A DNA stretch of 64,000 nt from positions 172,464 to 236,463 of the forward strand of contig NW_026251770.1 in the NCBI RefSeq assembly GCF_025024155.1. The letters are read 5' to 3'. Shown here in pieces: positions 35,027 through 48,179 of the stretch (position 1 is its first letter; every line of letters starts with the position of its first letter). The stretch is from Gamsiella multidivaricata. Taxonomy: Eukaryota > Mortierellomycota > Mortierellomycetes > Mortierellales > Mortierellaceae. A program made the translations under genes and the position numbers. The notes under the pieces are model-generated. The model did no database searches and was not told the DNA's origin. It saw only the letters and a program-made list of their open reading frames with translations.

Positions 35027-36337
35027 AGGAGGGCACAGCGTACAGTCGCCTTCCTTTTTTCATCTACTTTGAAGTACTTCCTTAATCACTCGCAGAACAA
35101 TAAAAAAAGATTACTAGAGGACCATCTTTCATCGTCATGACACTCTTCAAAGCTTTTTTTTTTGTCAGGCGCAGCGACTGAATTCTTAGAAGAGTCCAGA
35201 AATCCTTTGTCAATGGAAAGGTCCACCGTACGGAAGAGAGCAACTTCTCCACTACCTTAGATCTCGTACTTACTGGGACAAACCAAACGAAAAGTTGGCG
35301 GCGGCGTTGCACAGGAAATTCACGGCAAGATTTTTTTCGTCGACACAAACCCTGTAACAGTCAGTAGCGTGAACCCCGAAACAGTTTACTAAAAGCACGG
35401 CAACATGTATCATGGTCATTTATGCTGTCTGTTGAACTCGTGGTCGCCATTAACACCATCTGTTAGACGTTATTGGTTTATTTTAGCTGTGTCGTAGGGC
35501 GGAGGATGTGGATGAGCTTGTGTTTGGGGAACTAACTTAATTCCAGACCCTTGATTCTGACGGATTGGTGCCTTCTGTCGTAGTGACGTTTACTAGTCCT
35601 CGAGCCGTCTCGGCATTCATGGGTATGGGAGGAGAAGGAGGGGAGGAAAGGGATGGTGACACAATTTTCTATGGAGCAGAGACCATGGTGGTAATAATCC
35701 CATTTGGGCGCAGCAAAATCGATGGTTCCTCTCGCATTGCCATCAAAGCACGAAAATCCTCCATCTAGGGCAAAAAAAACTTCGATCTCAAGGATCTACG
35801 AGGTTCAGTCGTAGATACACATACTGTACGTATCATTTAATAAGTATACTATTTGCCATCATCCCTAGTCATGAATCATAACGCCTTGTTACTCTACCCT
35901 GCTGGAGATAGTGAGCGTTCCTGGAGGGGGGTTTTTTTGCAGAGCGTCGTTTCAGAGGACAAAGTAACATCTCGTAGTACTTTTCAGTCGGATTTCAGTA
36001 TCGACTATTTGAGAGGCGAGGAAGGGGAGGATCCGACACGAGAGGCCTGTGAGGGTGGCTCGGCGATATCGCTGGCCATGTCGGCGGCAGTAGTTGTAAA
36101 GAGAAGACAAGAGATTGTGGGGGAAGAAAGAAAAGGACGAGGATGCGCCATACCTTTTTTTCTTTTTTCTTTTAGAGTCATCCATTGTATGTGTACGACA
36201 TCCCATATTATAAATATTTTCTAACGGAGAAAGGAGGAAGATAGATATACAAGTACATTGTGAAATGGGCGGGGGTTGTCTATGCGATATTGTGCTATAT
36301 ATATGTATGAAGTGCCCTTCTCAGGAACCGAGTTCTA
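35027..36337. other. Intergenic region between convergent kelch and CSC1 genes
   Basis: AT-rich 3' flanks. Open frames are short and unconvincing on both strands. Nothing else is seen. Confidence 0.5.
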
Positions 36338-39300
36338 CTACTGCTGTTTCTCCGGTTCCCGCAAAAAATTCATCGTCCTTTGTACGAAGCTCCCAGATCG
36401 ATGCCCCTCATTGTTCGGTACGGTCAAGGACTCCGACAAGTCCAGATGCGAGGGCTGTTCCAGTTGCAGTTCTTCAAGTCCTATTGCGTCGTGACCTTCA
36501 CCAGCTGCTGCCGCCACCGCTCTATCGGCCGCACTATCTGTGCCAGCTTGATGCCGATCACTAGCACGATCCGAGTCCGCCTCCTCGTCATCATCATCAT
36601 CGTCATCATCAGGAGCACCGCGTCTCCTACGCCAGATACCGCTGGTCTCGTAGCCAAAGCGCTGACTCTCGGGTTCGTCGTCGTCCTGAAGGTCCTCATC
36701 GCCGTAGTTCCCGAACAACATATTAAAGAACCCGCGTGTGGTCTTGGGCTCAGTTTTCCGGATCGAGTTACCAGAGACAGTGTTAATGCCGGAGGATGAA
36801 TAAATGTTCTGTGGATGAACTGCAACGCTGTAGCGACTGGGCAGCGTAGCACCGAACGTTGTAGCCCGGGCTGGAGGAGCACCAGGTACTTGAGGGCTCA
36901 AGGTTGGTCGCTGTGAAGGTCGCGAACCCTGGAATTCGATGGCTCGTGTCGGTGCAGGATTCATGCTCAGAGGGGAAGCAAGAGGGCTCTGCGAAGCGGT
37001 CGCGACTGTCTCCGACGGTAAGGATTGGCGTCGCCTGATGGGAAGGCCTTGGCGTGAAAATTCTGCAAGTGAGGCATGAATAGACGCAGTGGAAGGCTCA
37101 GGAGCGCTTGCCATCGATGTGCACTGCATCAGAGGCGGCCGAGATGGTTTAGCAGCGCTAGTAGCGTTCGGTCCTTCAGACATATCTGTCCCTATCCTCG
37201 ATGCTCCTGTGTACGCGGGCTCGTCATGAGCCGAATTCTCCTTGTCTGCCCATTGACTAGCGCCTGGACCTGAGTTCGAGTCTGCCAAACATCCTTGCCA
37301 GTTGGAAGAAGAGACAGGAGCATCAGTCGCACCATCAAAGTTCGATCCGCTTGTGTCGCGTCTTTGTGGTTGTCTTTCGTGATCGATTCGGGGGCTTTGC
37401 ATGACGCCATCCGTCGCCTGTGCTCGGAACTGGACTTTACCGCTGGTTGGTGAGCTGTTTAGTGCAAAGTCAATCTCGATCGTGTCATCCAGATCCCAAT
37501 GTTCATAAAGCGGGTTCTTCGGCAGCCACATCTTGCGATTCAATGGTCTAAGAAGCGCCGGGTGCATGTATGTCTCGAACTCCGATATCCGGTCTTGGTA
37601 GACGAGCTTCGACGATGTATGCTCAAAATGCGAAGCAGTGCTAGGGTATGGATGCACTGGGGGTGGCCCCATTGAGTCGATGAAATAGCCATCACCGGAC
37701 AGAAATCCGTCTCCATATGTGGCAGTTTCTTCAGGGACAACCAAGGTCGAAGGCGGAACAGTGTCCTCGCTCTCGCCACTACGCTGCTCCACCTTGTTCT
37801 CATCAGCGGCTTCGGTATACGAACTAGGGTCGATATCGTTGGATGGTGTCCCATGGTGATCGACTGATTGGCGCAACTCTTCTTTGTCATCCGCTGCCCC
37901 TCCCTCGACGGCATCTGAGACTGGGCGATCTGCCTGTTGCTCCTTCGGAATGTCCTCGGTTGATTCGCTTTGGACCAGTTTTTTGTACCCTGCAGTAACA
38001 CGCAGTCGAGAGAACGTCTTTGGCTGTCCGAGACTTGTTGCGCTGCCATTGGACATTCCATGGTCATCCTGACTGGCTGAAGAAACGGTATGGATCGAAG
38101 CTTCTGCCGCTTTTGCATTGGCCCCCGTTTGACGCCTGCGTAGTCCAGATGTAAACTCACCTGACTGTGTCGAAATAGAGCTGGCAGCGTAGAGATCCTG
38201 TTCGGGGTCAGCGTGGACCGACTCGGCACCGTCAAAATTCCGAAGGCCAGTGTCCAAGGGCAGGAACTTTGTTCGAGATCTGAAGAGATCTCCGCATAAA
38301 ACCTTGAAGTAGATAGTGAACCCGAGGAGAGCCACAATAAAGAATCCTCCAACGAGCGCTTCGTTCAACCAGAGGACGCCCATCATCGTGAGCTGGAAGA
38401 TGATCAGACCATCAGAGGTATACTGGAAGACGTGTCTGAAATATCGTCCACTGTTTTCGTACTTGCGGACATAGCAGTACGCGAGCTGGTACTTGAAGAT
38501 CACAAGCGCGGTCCCGAAGAAGAAGATGGCAGCCAAGAGGATGAGCGGGCTGATGATCGAATAAATGAGTGTGATCACGAAGGCGAGAATGTTCTGTGGA
38601 TAGTAGTAATAGTACTGGAAACACCACGGCGTAGTGGCCCGTTGAAGCGACCGTGGTGTGCGAGTGAACTTCCGCGCAGTGACAATGATGTGGATGACGA
38701 GCTGCGCCCACACTTGAAGCAGTTCTAGGAAGTGGGTGCAGGTGTTGAAGACAATGTAAAAGACGAAGAAGGTCGATCCTGACGGCAAAACCTTGGCCAG
38801 CATAGTGAAGATATTGGTGGGTGCTTGAATCAGCTCGATGATTGATTTGAGGATGGCGGTTCCAATCATGAAGACGAAGAGGACGTTGAATATCAAGAAG
38901 TGGTAATAACGTCGCAACACCTTCCCTTCAAGTTCAGAGTGTGAGACTGGAAGCTCTTGCTTTGAGATGGCTATCAAGTCAAAACAAAGAATCCCAATCC
39001 GTTAATTATATCTGTATGTGGAGTGTTGAAGGCATGTGCTTCGTCTTCAGGCAATGCCAGTGCCCTTACCTAAGATGATCACAGGTGCGAGTGCCAGGAA
39101 GATGGTAACGAATACGATGGGCAACACGTTCTGCAGCAGCGACTGGATCAGTGGCGATGCATCGAGGATAGGTCGAAGAAAGTGGAATCGTTCCGAAAGT
39201 GCCGAGAGCGATGTCAAGAGCAAAAACGAGGATGTGGGGAAGATCCAGAAAATGGTAATGACCCTGAGTGGTGCGTTTGGCGAATTTCCATAAAAAAACA

Positions 39301-40980
39301 AACGAATGGTTAGTATGCGGGCATAAAAAAAGCTGTATCAAAATACAACTGCAACATGCATCTGCAACAATCGTTCCGGCTGTGTACCATATGCTCAGAT
39401 TGACAGCTACAGAGCGTGTGAATCGGTTTCTGAAACTGGCAGTTAGGTTGCTCCACAGCACATCCCTCGGCTCCATGGCTAGATAAACGCTCAGCCCCTG
39501 TGGTCTGGAGTCAATCTTGCTCTGAGCACAAAGTTGCGCGGACAGATGGTGCTTAAATGTGACAAAGCCGAAAGAAGTCGACTTGAACCGTAACGAGCCA
39601 TCACGCAGCTCCTCGACTTTCTTATCCAGGCGGTTGTATTTTTTCACAAAGTAGTTGATACAATCAACACGGCTGCCGCCCTTGAACCGCTTCTCCGATC
39701 GTGTAGGCTGAAACGCATCCAAACTCTGCCGATTGCACGTTGCGAGGATATGCCAGATGGTGAAGGTTGGGCTACAGGCGGCGGCATCTGATTCTGGTTC
39801 CTGATCGCCCTGAATATCGATAATTTCCGAACGACAGGCAACCTGATTTGCACTTGCGCCCTGGTCCAGTACTTGTTTAGCGGCTGTTGTCTCTTTGTCT
39901 ATTAGGTCAGCACTTTGACGTACGGTCTCGCGCTTTTTTGCAAATATCGATTTCCGGTATTTGGTGTACAACTTCTTGTCCTTGTAGAGATCCTGGGCGA
40001 TTTGACGAAGAGTTGCATTATCCAGTGTGGCGGCGGCATTAGACACAGTCAGAGACTTGTCCGAAAGCGCTTCTGTATTTGAATCCGTAGAGTTCACAGA
40101 AGCTCGACCAGCCTTGGCATTTTCGAGGAATGAGCGAGCGAGTTCGATATGTGCCGCTTCGAGTCGGTTGAGTGTGCTCTCCCTCCTATCGATGTTTTGG
40201 CTAAGGCGACCGCAATGCTGGACTACTGTTGCCGACTCGACAGGGCCCATCTTGAGGGATTCAAAGTACTGTCTGAGCGCTGCGTCCGATCGCAGGTTGG
40301 AGGGTAGTCGACTGATAAAGATAGATCGCTCAGCAATCTCGCCCTGCCTGATGCGCTGAAGGGTATATTCCCGCCGAAGATCCATCCACTGCCAGTAATT
40401 CTTGAAGAGGAGGAACATCCAACTGATTGTGATAAGATATGTGAGGAAGACATGAGCCCAGAGAAGGTTTGAATTGGTTGGGACATTGGAGATACTCAGT
40501 CGAGGCACCTCGGTTTGCTTGCCGCCGGCTGTGTAGTGGATCGGCAACAGGATGATACCGACAACGAACCCATTGAAGATGCAGAACTGTAAACACATCT
40601 TGAGGAACCGTAGATACATGACCGCGTCCAGACCGACGTTGTTGATATAGAACTCTTCAGAAATTCGTATTGTCGGTACGATCCAGCCTAGAAATTTGCG
40701 CGATACCGGTGGGGACGGATCGCTGATAAAACGCATAAAGGAGTGGTGTCAGTAAGAGGGCCAGGCCATGACAATCCATGGGTCCATGGGGAACAGGGGC
40801 AACCGCTTACACGCGGAGGCGACATCTGGGCGAGTAGAGGTACTCGAGAGTTTTTTTGCGGCGGTTGTATTCGAAGAAGCCGAGACACACGAGGCTGACG
40901 CCTACACTGAGGCCTATCTGGGCCATGAGACCATTGAAGGTCGGTACCAGACTCTTTTCGCGCGAAGTGTAGTCTGACAT
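36338..40980 (-). CDS. CSC1/OSCA/TMEM63-type (DUF221) osmosensitive cation channel
   Basis: Four exons, 40980-40811, 40722-39388, 39263-39070 and 38970-36338, join in phase to 1443 residues. The N-terminus has a first span (LMAQIGLSVGVSLVCLGFFE) then LYSPR. Next come spans around FCIFNGFVVGIILLP and HVFLTYLITISWMFLLF, then a long cytosolic segment with RSIFISRLP-type RRM-like start. The 7-TM core follows: VITIFWIFPTSSFLL, ALAPVII, YYHFLIFNVLFVFMIG, NILAFVITLIYSIISPLILL and more. This is the CSC1/OSCA family of hyperosmolality- or mechanically gated calcium-permeable channels at the plasma membrane. The C-terminal tail is unusually long (about 620 residues), disordered, and contains an acidic DDDDDDDEE run. 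Intron junctions fit the channel alignment (NLSIW|VITIFW; APVIIL|AISKQELP). Confidence 0.88.
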
Positions 40981-42497
40981 GGCGAGAGCAGTGTAGGACT
41001 TGGTTGAAGATATGTCACTTCGGCGTCTCAGTCCAGTTCAGGCAGATAAAGTGCAAGGACAGAGAAACAGGAACGGGAGTAGAGGAGCGCGTTATGGATG
41101 GCAAAGGATTACGATGCTTTGACAGCAATTGCTGTTGGATAAAAAGGCGCAAGAAGGGGGATGGATGAAGGGTGTAGGAGGAGAAGGGAGATAAAAACGA
41201 AAAGGAGGGGAGAGGTGGGTGTTGGAATTGGAGGCGAAGGCAGGGACGAAGAGGCAGGGTCAGGAACCGGAGATGAGACGCTTGTTTGGGGAGCCACAAT
41301 AAGGGCACGGGATAAGGATGGTGTTTAGTTAGACACTCTTGTAGGAATCAAGCGGGAATGGAAGTCAGGATGCCAAGATGGTAGCATGAAGGAAAGAGGG
41401 GGACGATTGCGATGGAGTAGGAGCGAGATGGACAAGCAAAAAGCAAAAAGCTGCAACCTCCTTGTCCATGGGGTACAGTCAGACTTTAATACCTTATTTC
41501 AAGCAGGCATTATTTTTGTTTTCTTGGATTGACGGCTGTAATCCATCTAATCAAAAGGCATGGTAGCATGATAGCATGATAGCATGATGAAGAACGAGGG
41601 CATGAGTGTTCAACTGCTATCGATAATTACGAGGATGACAACTACTGCAGCTTGTGATGGAGCTCGATGGGCAGTGGTATTTCCAGCTTTACAGGTCGTC
41701 TGGGCTGTCCTTTGACAGTTGGCAATGATATCATTCAAAAAAGAAAGAGCAATCCAGCAAGCAGTCAAGGCTCTTTCTGGACCAGCCACAGTCATCCAAA
41801 GCGATAACAGGGGCGGTCTTCTGTGTTCATCACTTGGACCTTGTTCCTGGGCTATGCTGTGGCTTGTTCTATGGGATCTGAAACAACGCCGCTTGGAGCG
41901 CTTCTAGGCCGACACAAGAGACCCCAATCAGACGGCGGCCCTATGGCGGCCACTGTCGTGCACAGCCATGGTGTTTATCCACAAGGGCTATGATGAGCGA
42001 ACGACTGTCGAGCATTTCGACACACAAAACACACACAGCGTGTAGAACGAGATGGAGGGAGAGACGCACATGCTTCACCCTTGTATACCCTCCTTATCTG
42101 GTCCCGTCCTCATAGACACCTCCATAGTCCAGACCCTGCATAATCCCTGGGCTCGCAGGAAAGAACAGCCGTCAATTCGCACAATTTGAGCGGACAGGCA
42201 CCCAACTCGGGGCTGCCTTTTATGAGCATGCATACTCTGTATACTTTTGCTGCAATATGTCCCAGACTCCGCACTGTCACCTTTACGCCATTGCCATGGT
42301 TACATGTGTCTTTTCCTTGGAAAGATATCGACCAGTGCACGGAATGGGTTATTGCAGTAATGTTGGTGGTGTGTTGTGCATCCTCCCCTGCCATTCTGAA
42401 AAAAAAAGACATTCATTCCTTCTCTTCACCATTTCTTCTCATTCATTCTTCCATACTGAACCAGTCTGGACCGCCGCATTCTTTCACTCATCGCGCT
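40981..42497. other. Divergent promoter region between CSC1 and kelch paralogue 2
   Basis: No gene is supported. An 8-bp repeat (tagcatga, about three copies) lies at about 41563-41588. The stretch ends in a C/T-rich leader before the second kelch gene. Confidence 0.5.
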
Positions 42498-44636
42498 ATG
42501 GCACACCCCGGGTGCACGTGTCCCAGTATCCCACGGCGAACACCAAGGATACAGATGTTTACTGCAGCCTTCGCCGGACTCCTCGCACTCCTGCTCGTGG
42601 TACTCCTCCCGGCCACAATCCGTGCGCAACGAGGCCCCTCGCCTGTTCAGGAAATGGCCTTCATGCGCGCCGGTCGATATCTTTATGTGCAGGGCGGCAA
42701 ATACACAAGCGACAACAAGGACATTTTCGTATCACCCCAGCTCTACGCTCTAGATCTGTCGACGAACTGGACGGTCACCTCTCCGCCGTGGAAGGCGCTC
42801 GCTGATGGCGCTTCATACAACCTCCTGAACGGCATTGCCACTCCGGATAACCAGACCCTTATTACATTCGTCAGCACCAACACCGGCCTCGCTGTGAGTA
42901 AGTACAGCATCCTGGAGAATGTCTGGATAATATCCACGGCCCTCTCCCCTCAAGAGCTATTAGAAGGTATCCGCACCGTGGTTGACCCCGAGACGGGTTT
43001 AGTCTACATCAATGGAGGGACCAACATGGATGTTTACAGCCCCCGAAACAATAGCATACAGTCGTACCCGATTGAGCCATACATCCTCCCCACGCGCCTC
43101 TATGCAGGGGCGGTTTACAACAGCCTCAGAAAATCCATAATGTATATGGGCGGCTTCACGGAATATATGATATGGATACCAGAAACCTACCTCAATGAGT
43201 ACATTCCTGCCAATAGAATATGGTCCAACTTTGTGCGTAAAGCTATTCTATTAACATCTCAAATTTCTTGAGAATCATGCTGAGTTTCGAAGTCCGCTAA
43301 GAACGTATATCTATGCTTCCTATTGTCTAGACCACGACTGGCGAATATCCTTCTCCAAGAAGCGATCACTGCATGGCTGCCAGTACGTGATCATGGCTCT
43401 ATAGCAAGCCTAGCAATGGCGCGGAAAAGGATACGTGTTCCTCGCTAACTGTTACAGTTTAATCGTCTAGGTGAGGATGGCAAAACTATCGTCGTCTTTG
43501 GAGGCAGGGTGCCTCCCAAGCCAACCTCGAGTGGTACTAGCGACTTTACCGGCTCTTTGTACATACTGGACGTGCTCTCGGGAAATTGGACCCAGGGAGT
43601 CAGCTCGAGTCCAAGGCTTTACATGGCGTGCATTATTATAGGCGATCAGTTCCTGGCATGGGGAGGCTATGACGGCGTCGGTACTGTGTCCGCTACACCA
43701 ATCATCTTTGATTTGACGAGGCGCCAATGGGTACAATCGTATGCTGCCCCAGCATACTATGCGAATACGCCCGAAACTATCTCTAGCACGGGCACATCGG
43801 CGACCTCGACATCGTCTTCACCGCCAATTCCTTCGTCATCCTCAACAAACCTGCCAGCCATCATGGGGGGAACATTTGGCGCACTCTTTATGATCGCCTT
43901 ATCTGGGCTCATTTACCTGTGTATGAAGAGAAAAAGCGACAAAGTGAAGTACGAGACACTGGCGCAGCAGAGGATCACAAACCAGGCAGAGGGTACCAAT
44001 AATCCAAATACGAACGTCGACAAGACGGATATGGGTGCCTATAAGCACTATCGTTCCAACGACTCACAAACACGCAACCCACAGGTCCTGCCATCTGGAT
44101 TCCCCTACTCTAGACGCGATCCCCAAGACGCGATTGCCATGGGCCTTCTTTACAAGCAGAGCATACACCAGGGCTCGCAGTCAGCCCATTACTCATCCCA
44201 TATGAAGGCTCCGGCATATTCACCTTCAAATCTCCCCAACCCGCTGTTCGTATCAACATCATACAAGGCAGCACCATTGATACCAACGACAACGCACTTT
44301 TCGAACGCATTCATTCCGGTTATGACCCCAACCAGTCCAGTGGTCCTCACCCCTCATGCATATACTTACTATCCCGGTGGAGAGATCTCTGCCACCCACG
44401 CGCCACGACACTTAGTCTACGACCCTAGAAATAGGGCCTCCACATCAGGGTCCGAAACTACAGTCGTCCTTAATACGGGCGACTATGACACCATAGGCGC
44501 AATACTACCAAACTCGCATCCTCATCGCACCACATCGGGCAGTTTTGTGCCTGGCATGAGGGAGTACACAGACGATGATGGCCTACTGAACTCAAGGCCT
44601 TCAACTCCGCAAACACCACCATATAATTGGAAATAA
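42498..44636 (+). CDS. Kelch-repeat single-pass membrane protein, paralogue 2
   Basis: Three exons, 42498-43232, 43331-43382 (52 nt) and 43471-44636, give 650 residues from the first Met. The middle exon has the same length and phase as in the 32.6-kb paralogue, and its protein matches closely (TTTGEYPSPRSDHCMAA against TTSGAVPLRRLDHCVAA). A second Met at 42555 (MFTAAFAGLLALLLVVLLP) would give a more usual signal peptide. Kelch-like blades are LYVQGGKYT, LVYINGGTN, IMYMGGFTE, IVVFGGRVP and FLAWGGYDG. One membrane span (IMGGTFGALFMIALSGLIYLC) is followed by MKRK. The cytoplasmic tail is shorter than in paralogue 1 and lacks the minisatellite repeats. Probably a cell-surface sensor or adhesion protein; its function is unknown. 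Confidence 0.87.
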
Positions 44637-45118
44637 AGTATGTCAATGCATCCGTCAAAGCTATGCAAACTGTGTTATTGTTGCTTATGAGCGGAGCGGA
44701 ATTGTCTTGTTTGCTTCGGTGCCATATAAGGGAGTCGAGGTTGTCGTACCTTTTGTTTCAAACACGTCAATGGCTAGGGACAGGCAGGGAGATATAGATA
44801 GGCTACGACCCTCATTGTGTGCCCCCCCCCTGCCGAGACCAACGACGCGTAACAATAGGAGCCCTCCTAGCCACCAGTATGTTTCTCCGAGATAGCAACT
44901 TTACTCCGTGACCAGAGAATGAATGGTTGCTCTCTCGTCCCAAATGTGCCCGGGCCTGGTTGCGGCCTTGTATGCGGTAACCTGGAGCTTATAAAGCGGA
45001 GCTGCCGCTCCCTTTAACGCACGACTTTTGAGTCATTATTAATAAAAATCCATATCGTGAACTATACGTCAACAGCTACGCGATACACACTTCTTTTCAT
45101 TTCAATTTAACCATCCGA
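44637..45118. other. Intergenic region with a possible TATA element
   Basis: No gene. It contains the 3' flank of kelch paralogue 2, a run of 9 C near 44822, and the promoter of the first S41 gene. Confidence 0.55.
44990..44996 (+). promoter_or_regulatory. TATA-like box (TATAAAG) upstream of S41 paralogue 1
   Basis: TATAAAG lies 123 bp before the ATG at 45119, within GC-richer DNA. The position and sequence fit a fungal TATA box, but there is no transcript evidence. Confidence 0.35.
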
Positions 45119-47322
45119 ATGATGCCCACCACTCTTTATACGTTTGGTCTCGCCTTCCATTTCTTCTCCACGATCGCATCTGCAGTGCCCGTCGCGGACG
45201 CATCTGATCCCTGCAGCACCCTTGCAGCACTCAACGGGACCCGCATCAGCTACAAAGATGTCGCCAATTGCTACCGCAACATTCCATACGACAGCACTAT
45301 CTCTTCATCCACCCTGAGTGTCTTGGATACCCTCTTTCGAGATTTTTATATCTTCCGAGATGCAGCTTTAACGCCAAGGCTACCGGAACCGTTTACCTCA
45401 CCTCCTGTGGATATTATGAAAGAACTGGGGATGATCCGCATGACCAGATATCAAACTGACTTTGATCTCCATTCAGCTATCATGACCGCTATCTGGAAAC
45501 TCAATGACCCCCATGCTGTCTACTCTCGTAAGTTATGTTGAATCATTGTCGCGGGCAGAATCCAGAACTCATTTACGAAGATGTGCTGATAGTATATACC
45601 AAATCCTTAGCTGATTGCTACTCAGCCTACTCTTTTAGCCAATCCCTCCGTCTTTACGCGCCTGTTGCCAAAGGCCAGCAGGTAAGGTGTGGGCGAAGCA
45701 TCGGATGTGGTAGTTCATATACAGCAAAAGGCCGACATTATCCCTCCCCTTACTCTATATCTTCTCAATAGTCCTTGCGTGTCTTTAGGGATGAGCGCGG
45801 TAGAGGTCTCGAGGACTGTAGTGCAATAACAATCAATGGTCTTCCTGGTTTGAAATACATGCAACGCTGGGCAGATAAATACGCTCCGTACTCCAAGGAC
45901 AGCGGGGTCCGCATGAACTTTGCTCTAGCCTCTCAAACATTCGACCCTAGGACTCAGTCCTTCACACTCAGTTCTGGAGTGTTTAGCGAGCGATATAATC
46001 TGCCTGAGCAGGAGTTTGTAGAGTATGAACTTCAGTGCCCCGACAACAACAACAGGTCGACCGGGGATAGAGGCACCAGAACGGTGCGGTTGCAGGAGGA
46101 ATGGCTGATCCAACCTCAAATAATAAGCGCCTTTCGTGACACGACCTCGTATGTACACGCGGTGTGCCTGCGGTTCCCATCTGTCAAGCCTCGTCGTTCG
46201 ATTAAGTCTCAACGGGGCGAGCGTTCTCTTCCTCCTGCGATGGAACACAAGGTACCGTTCCCGAAGCGGAGCATCTCAAGCCATAACACGCCTTCTGAAG
46301 TGTTGCGAGACGCCGAGTTCATTATCTCAGGCAACGGAACCAGCTTCTATCGTCTTAAGAGCCTGCCCCACGTTGGTATCATGGTCGTGTTCACGCATGA
46401 GACCACGAATTCGGAAATGAGTGTTATCAAGCTCGGTCTCGACACTCTGCACCGGCTGAATGTCACCCATATCATCCTCGACCTACAAGGCAACATGGGT
46501 GGTTTTGTCGATTTTGCGTCCCTACTGACGGAACTCTTCTTCCCCCGGAAGATGAGGAAGGCGAAATCATCCGCACATGAGCCCGATCCACTCGAAAAAT
46601 CGTTCGTGAGCGACACCCGCGTCAGCTCAATGGTCCAACGCGCAAGCGGACTATTGACAGGGGCGAAGGTGCCATCGTTCTTTAATCCTTATTTCTATTT
46701 CGACTTCAAGACTGAGCGTTCTTATACGTACAATCTCTTCCACCATCCCGTCCCGCAGATTCGAAATGGGAGGTCAGCACTTTATTCTCCATTATTGACA
46801 CTGAATCCTACGAATATCTCACGCGTCGCGGACACCCATTCTTATGCCTGGACGAACGACCCCTCCAAGATCCTCATCCTGAGTGACGGTCGATGTGGCT
46901 CCGCCTGTGCGTTGACTTGCCACCTCATGCGAGCCAAGTATAACGTCACCGGGATCGCTGTGGGCGGTCATCAGGGCGAAGCTCTTTCCATGTTCTCGTT
47001 TGCGGGTGGAGCCTTGACGACTTTGGATCAAATCCATAATACATTTGAATCGGTCAATGTTGCGTCGCCGATAAAACAGTTACCTTATCGAGGGCGGGCC
47101 ACGGTCCCGATCCTGGAGGTCTATCGGTATGGCAGATCAAAGGGTTGGGTCGAGGGTTTGCCCGAGGAAATGGGCCGTCGGGTGGACAGAGGGGTGCCAT
47201 TGGAGTACGATGCAGAGAGCGCCAAGGCCGATGAGCATTTGGATTTAGGGGTCGACACGGCGCGGAGGCGAGATGCGCTGTGGGACCAGGTCGCACGGAC
47301 TGCTTGGGCCACTGATTCGTAG
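45119..47322 (+). CDS. Secreted S41-type serine protease-like protein, paralogue 1
   Basis: Three exons, 45119-45527, 45611-45681 (71 nt) and 45772-47322, give 676 residues. An N-terminal signal peptide (TTLYTFGLAFHFFSTIASA) is followed by an ALNGTRISYKDVANCY segment and a CPAF/S41-like body. Fungal S41 marks are YRLKSLPHVGIMVVF, HIILDLQGNMGG, FFPRKM and SDGRCGSACALTCHLMR, where the Ser of G-S-A-C is the likely nucleophile. A late GHQGEALSMFSFAGG block also matches. Several N-x-T/S sites fit a secreted protein. The 71-nt exon 2 and all phases equal those of the paralogue at 50.2 kb. Substrate unknown; secreted fungal S41 proteins are often proposed to act in nutrition or host contact. Confidence 0.87.
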
Positions 47323-48179
47323 GTTGAAGATAGTCCGCAAGGCTATAAACACGCTTTTATGATTCGTAGTCGTTTCTTGGTGTATTATTCTCAGGAACTG
47401 GTGGCATGCACGCTTAAATGGCAATTGAGTTACACAGAAATGATGGCGGAGCACGAATCAGCTGCTGCCTTTACCCATCGCAGTTCATCCCCACCACGCT
47501 CAATCTCTTCGCTCTCGCCTTCAGACCGTAGTCTCTCACTCCTCGTTATTTATTACAATCCTTTGCACCGGATACATCAAGCGAGGAACGTTTACAGGAG
47601 TTCAGGGTCACTTTAACTTCGAAGACCACTTCCATTCCTACACGATTGGACAAAGAATTGGGAAAGCGCATTATTCTATGGAAGGATATTCCTTAAGAAT
47701 AGCAGGTGTCTCATGCAAGAAAGAGAGCTCATACTTTTCCCGACCGACAACAAGTTCGAAGAGTACGTCTAAAGTCGAGTGACATGAGGCATTTGCGCCC
47801 CATGTACTGTACAAGTGACACAGACCACACGGACACAAACGCGCAAGCCCATTCGCAACGGCAGACATCTGCGGGAATCTCCCTCGTAAACTGTAAACTA
47901 AGCAAGCGGGCTATTTTTGCGGGTTTTTAGGAACAAGACTGGTGTCGCATGCGCTACATGCAGCATCTTCGGTTCCAACAGCAAAGACGGAGCTTATGTC
48001 ACTGAAGCAACTTTGGCTCTACCTTTAAGTAGAGCATCCATCGCTTAAAAAAAAAAAAAAAAGGTGTTCAGAGAACGCACATTCACAGACCACATCAAAC
48101 CCTGAAATTCACGCTAATACTGCGTCAGTCGTCCCCGTTGTTGCCAATAGTGGTGGTCAGATAATCATGGGCTGTACCT
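47323..48179. other. Intergenic region
   Basis: 3' flank of S41 paralogue 1, with a 17-A run at about 48046-48062, leading to the NRPS remnant. No gene is seen. Confidence 0.55.

Noticed and set aside
37540..38352. 270-codon minus-strand frame within the CSC1 gene
   Set aside because: It is a shifted frame of the channel's own tail exon; it has no motif and the channel frame explains the DNA.
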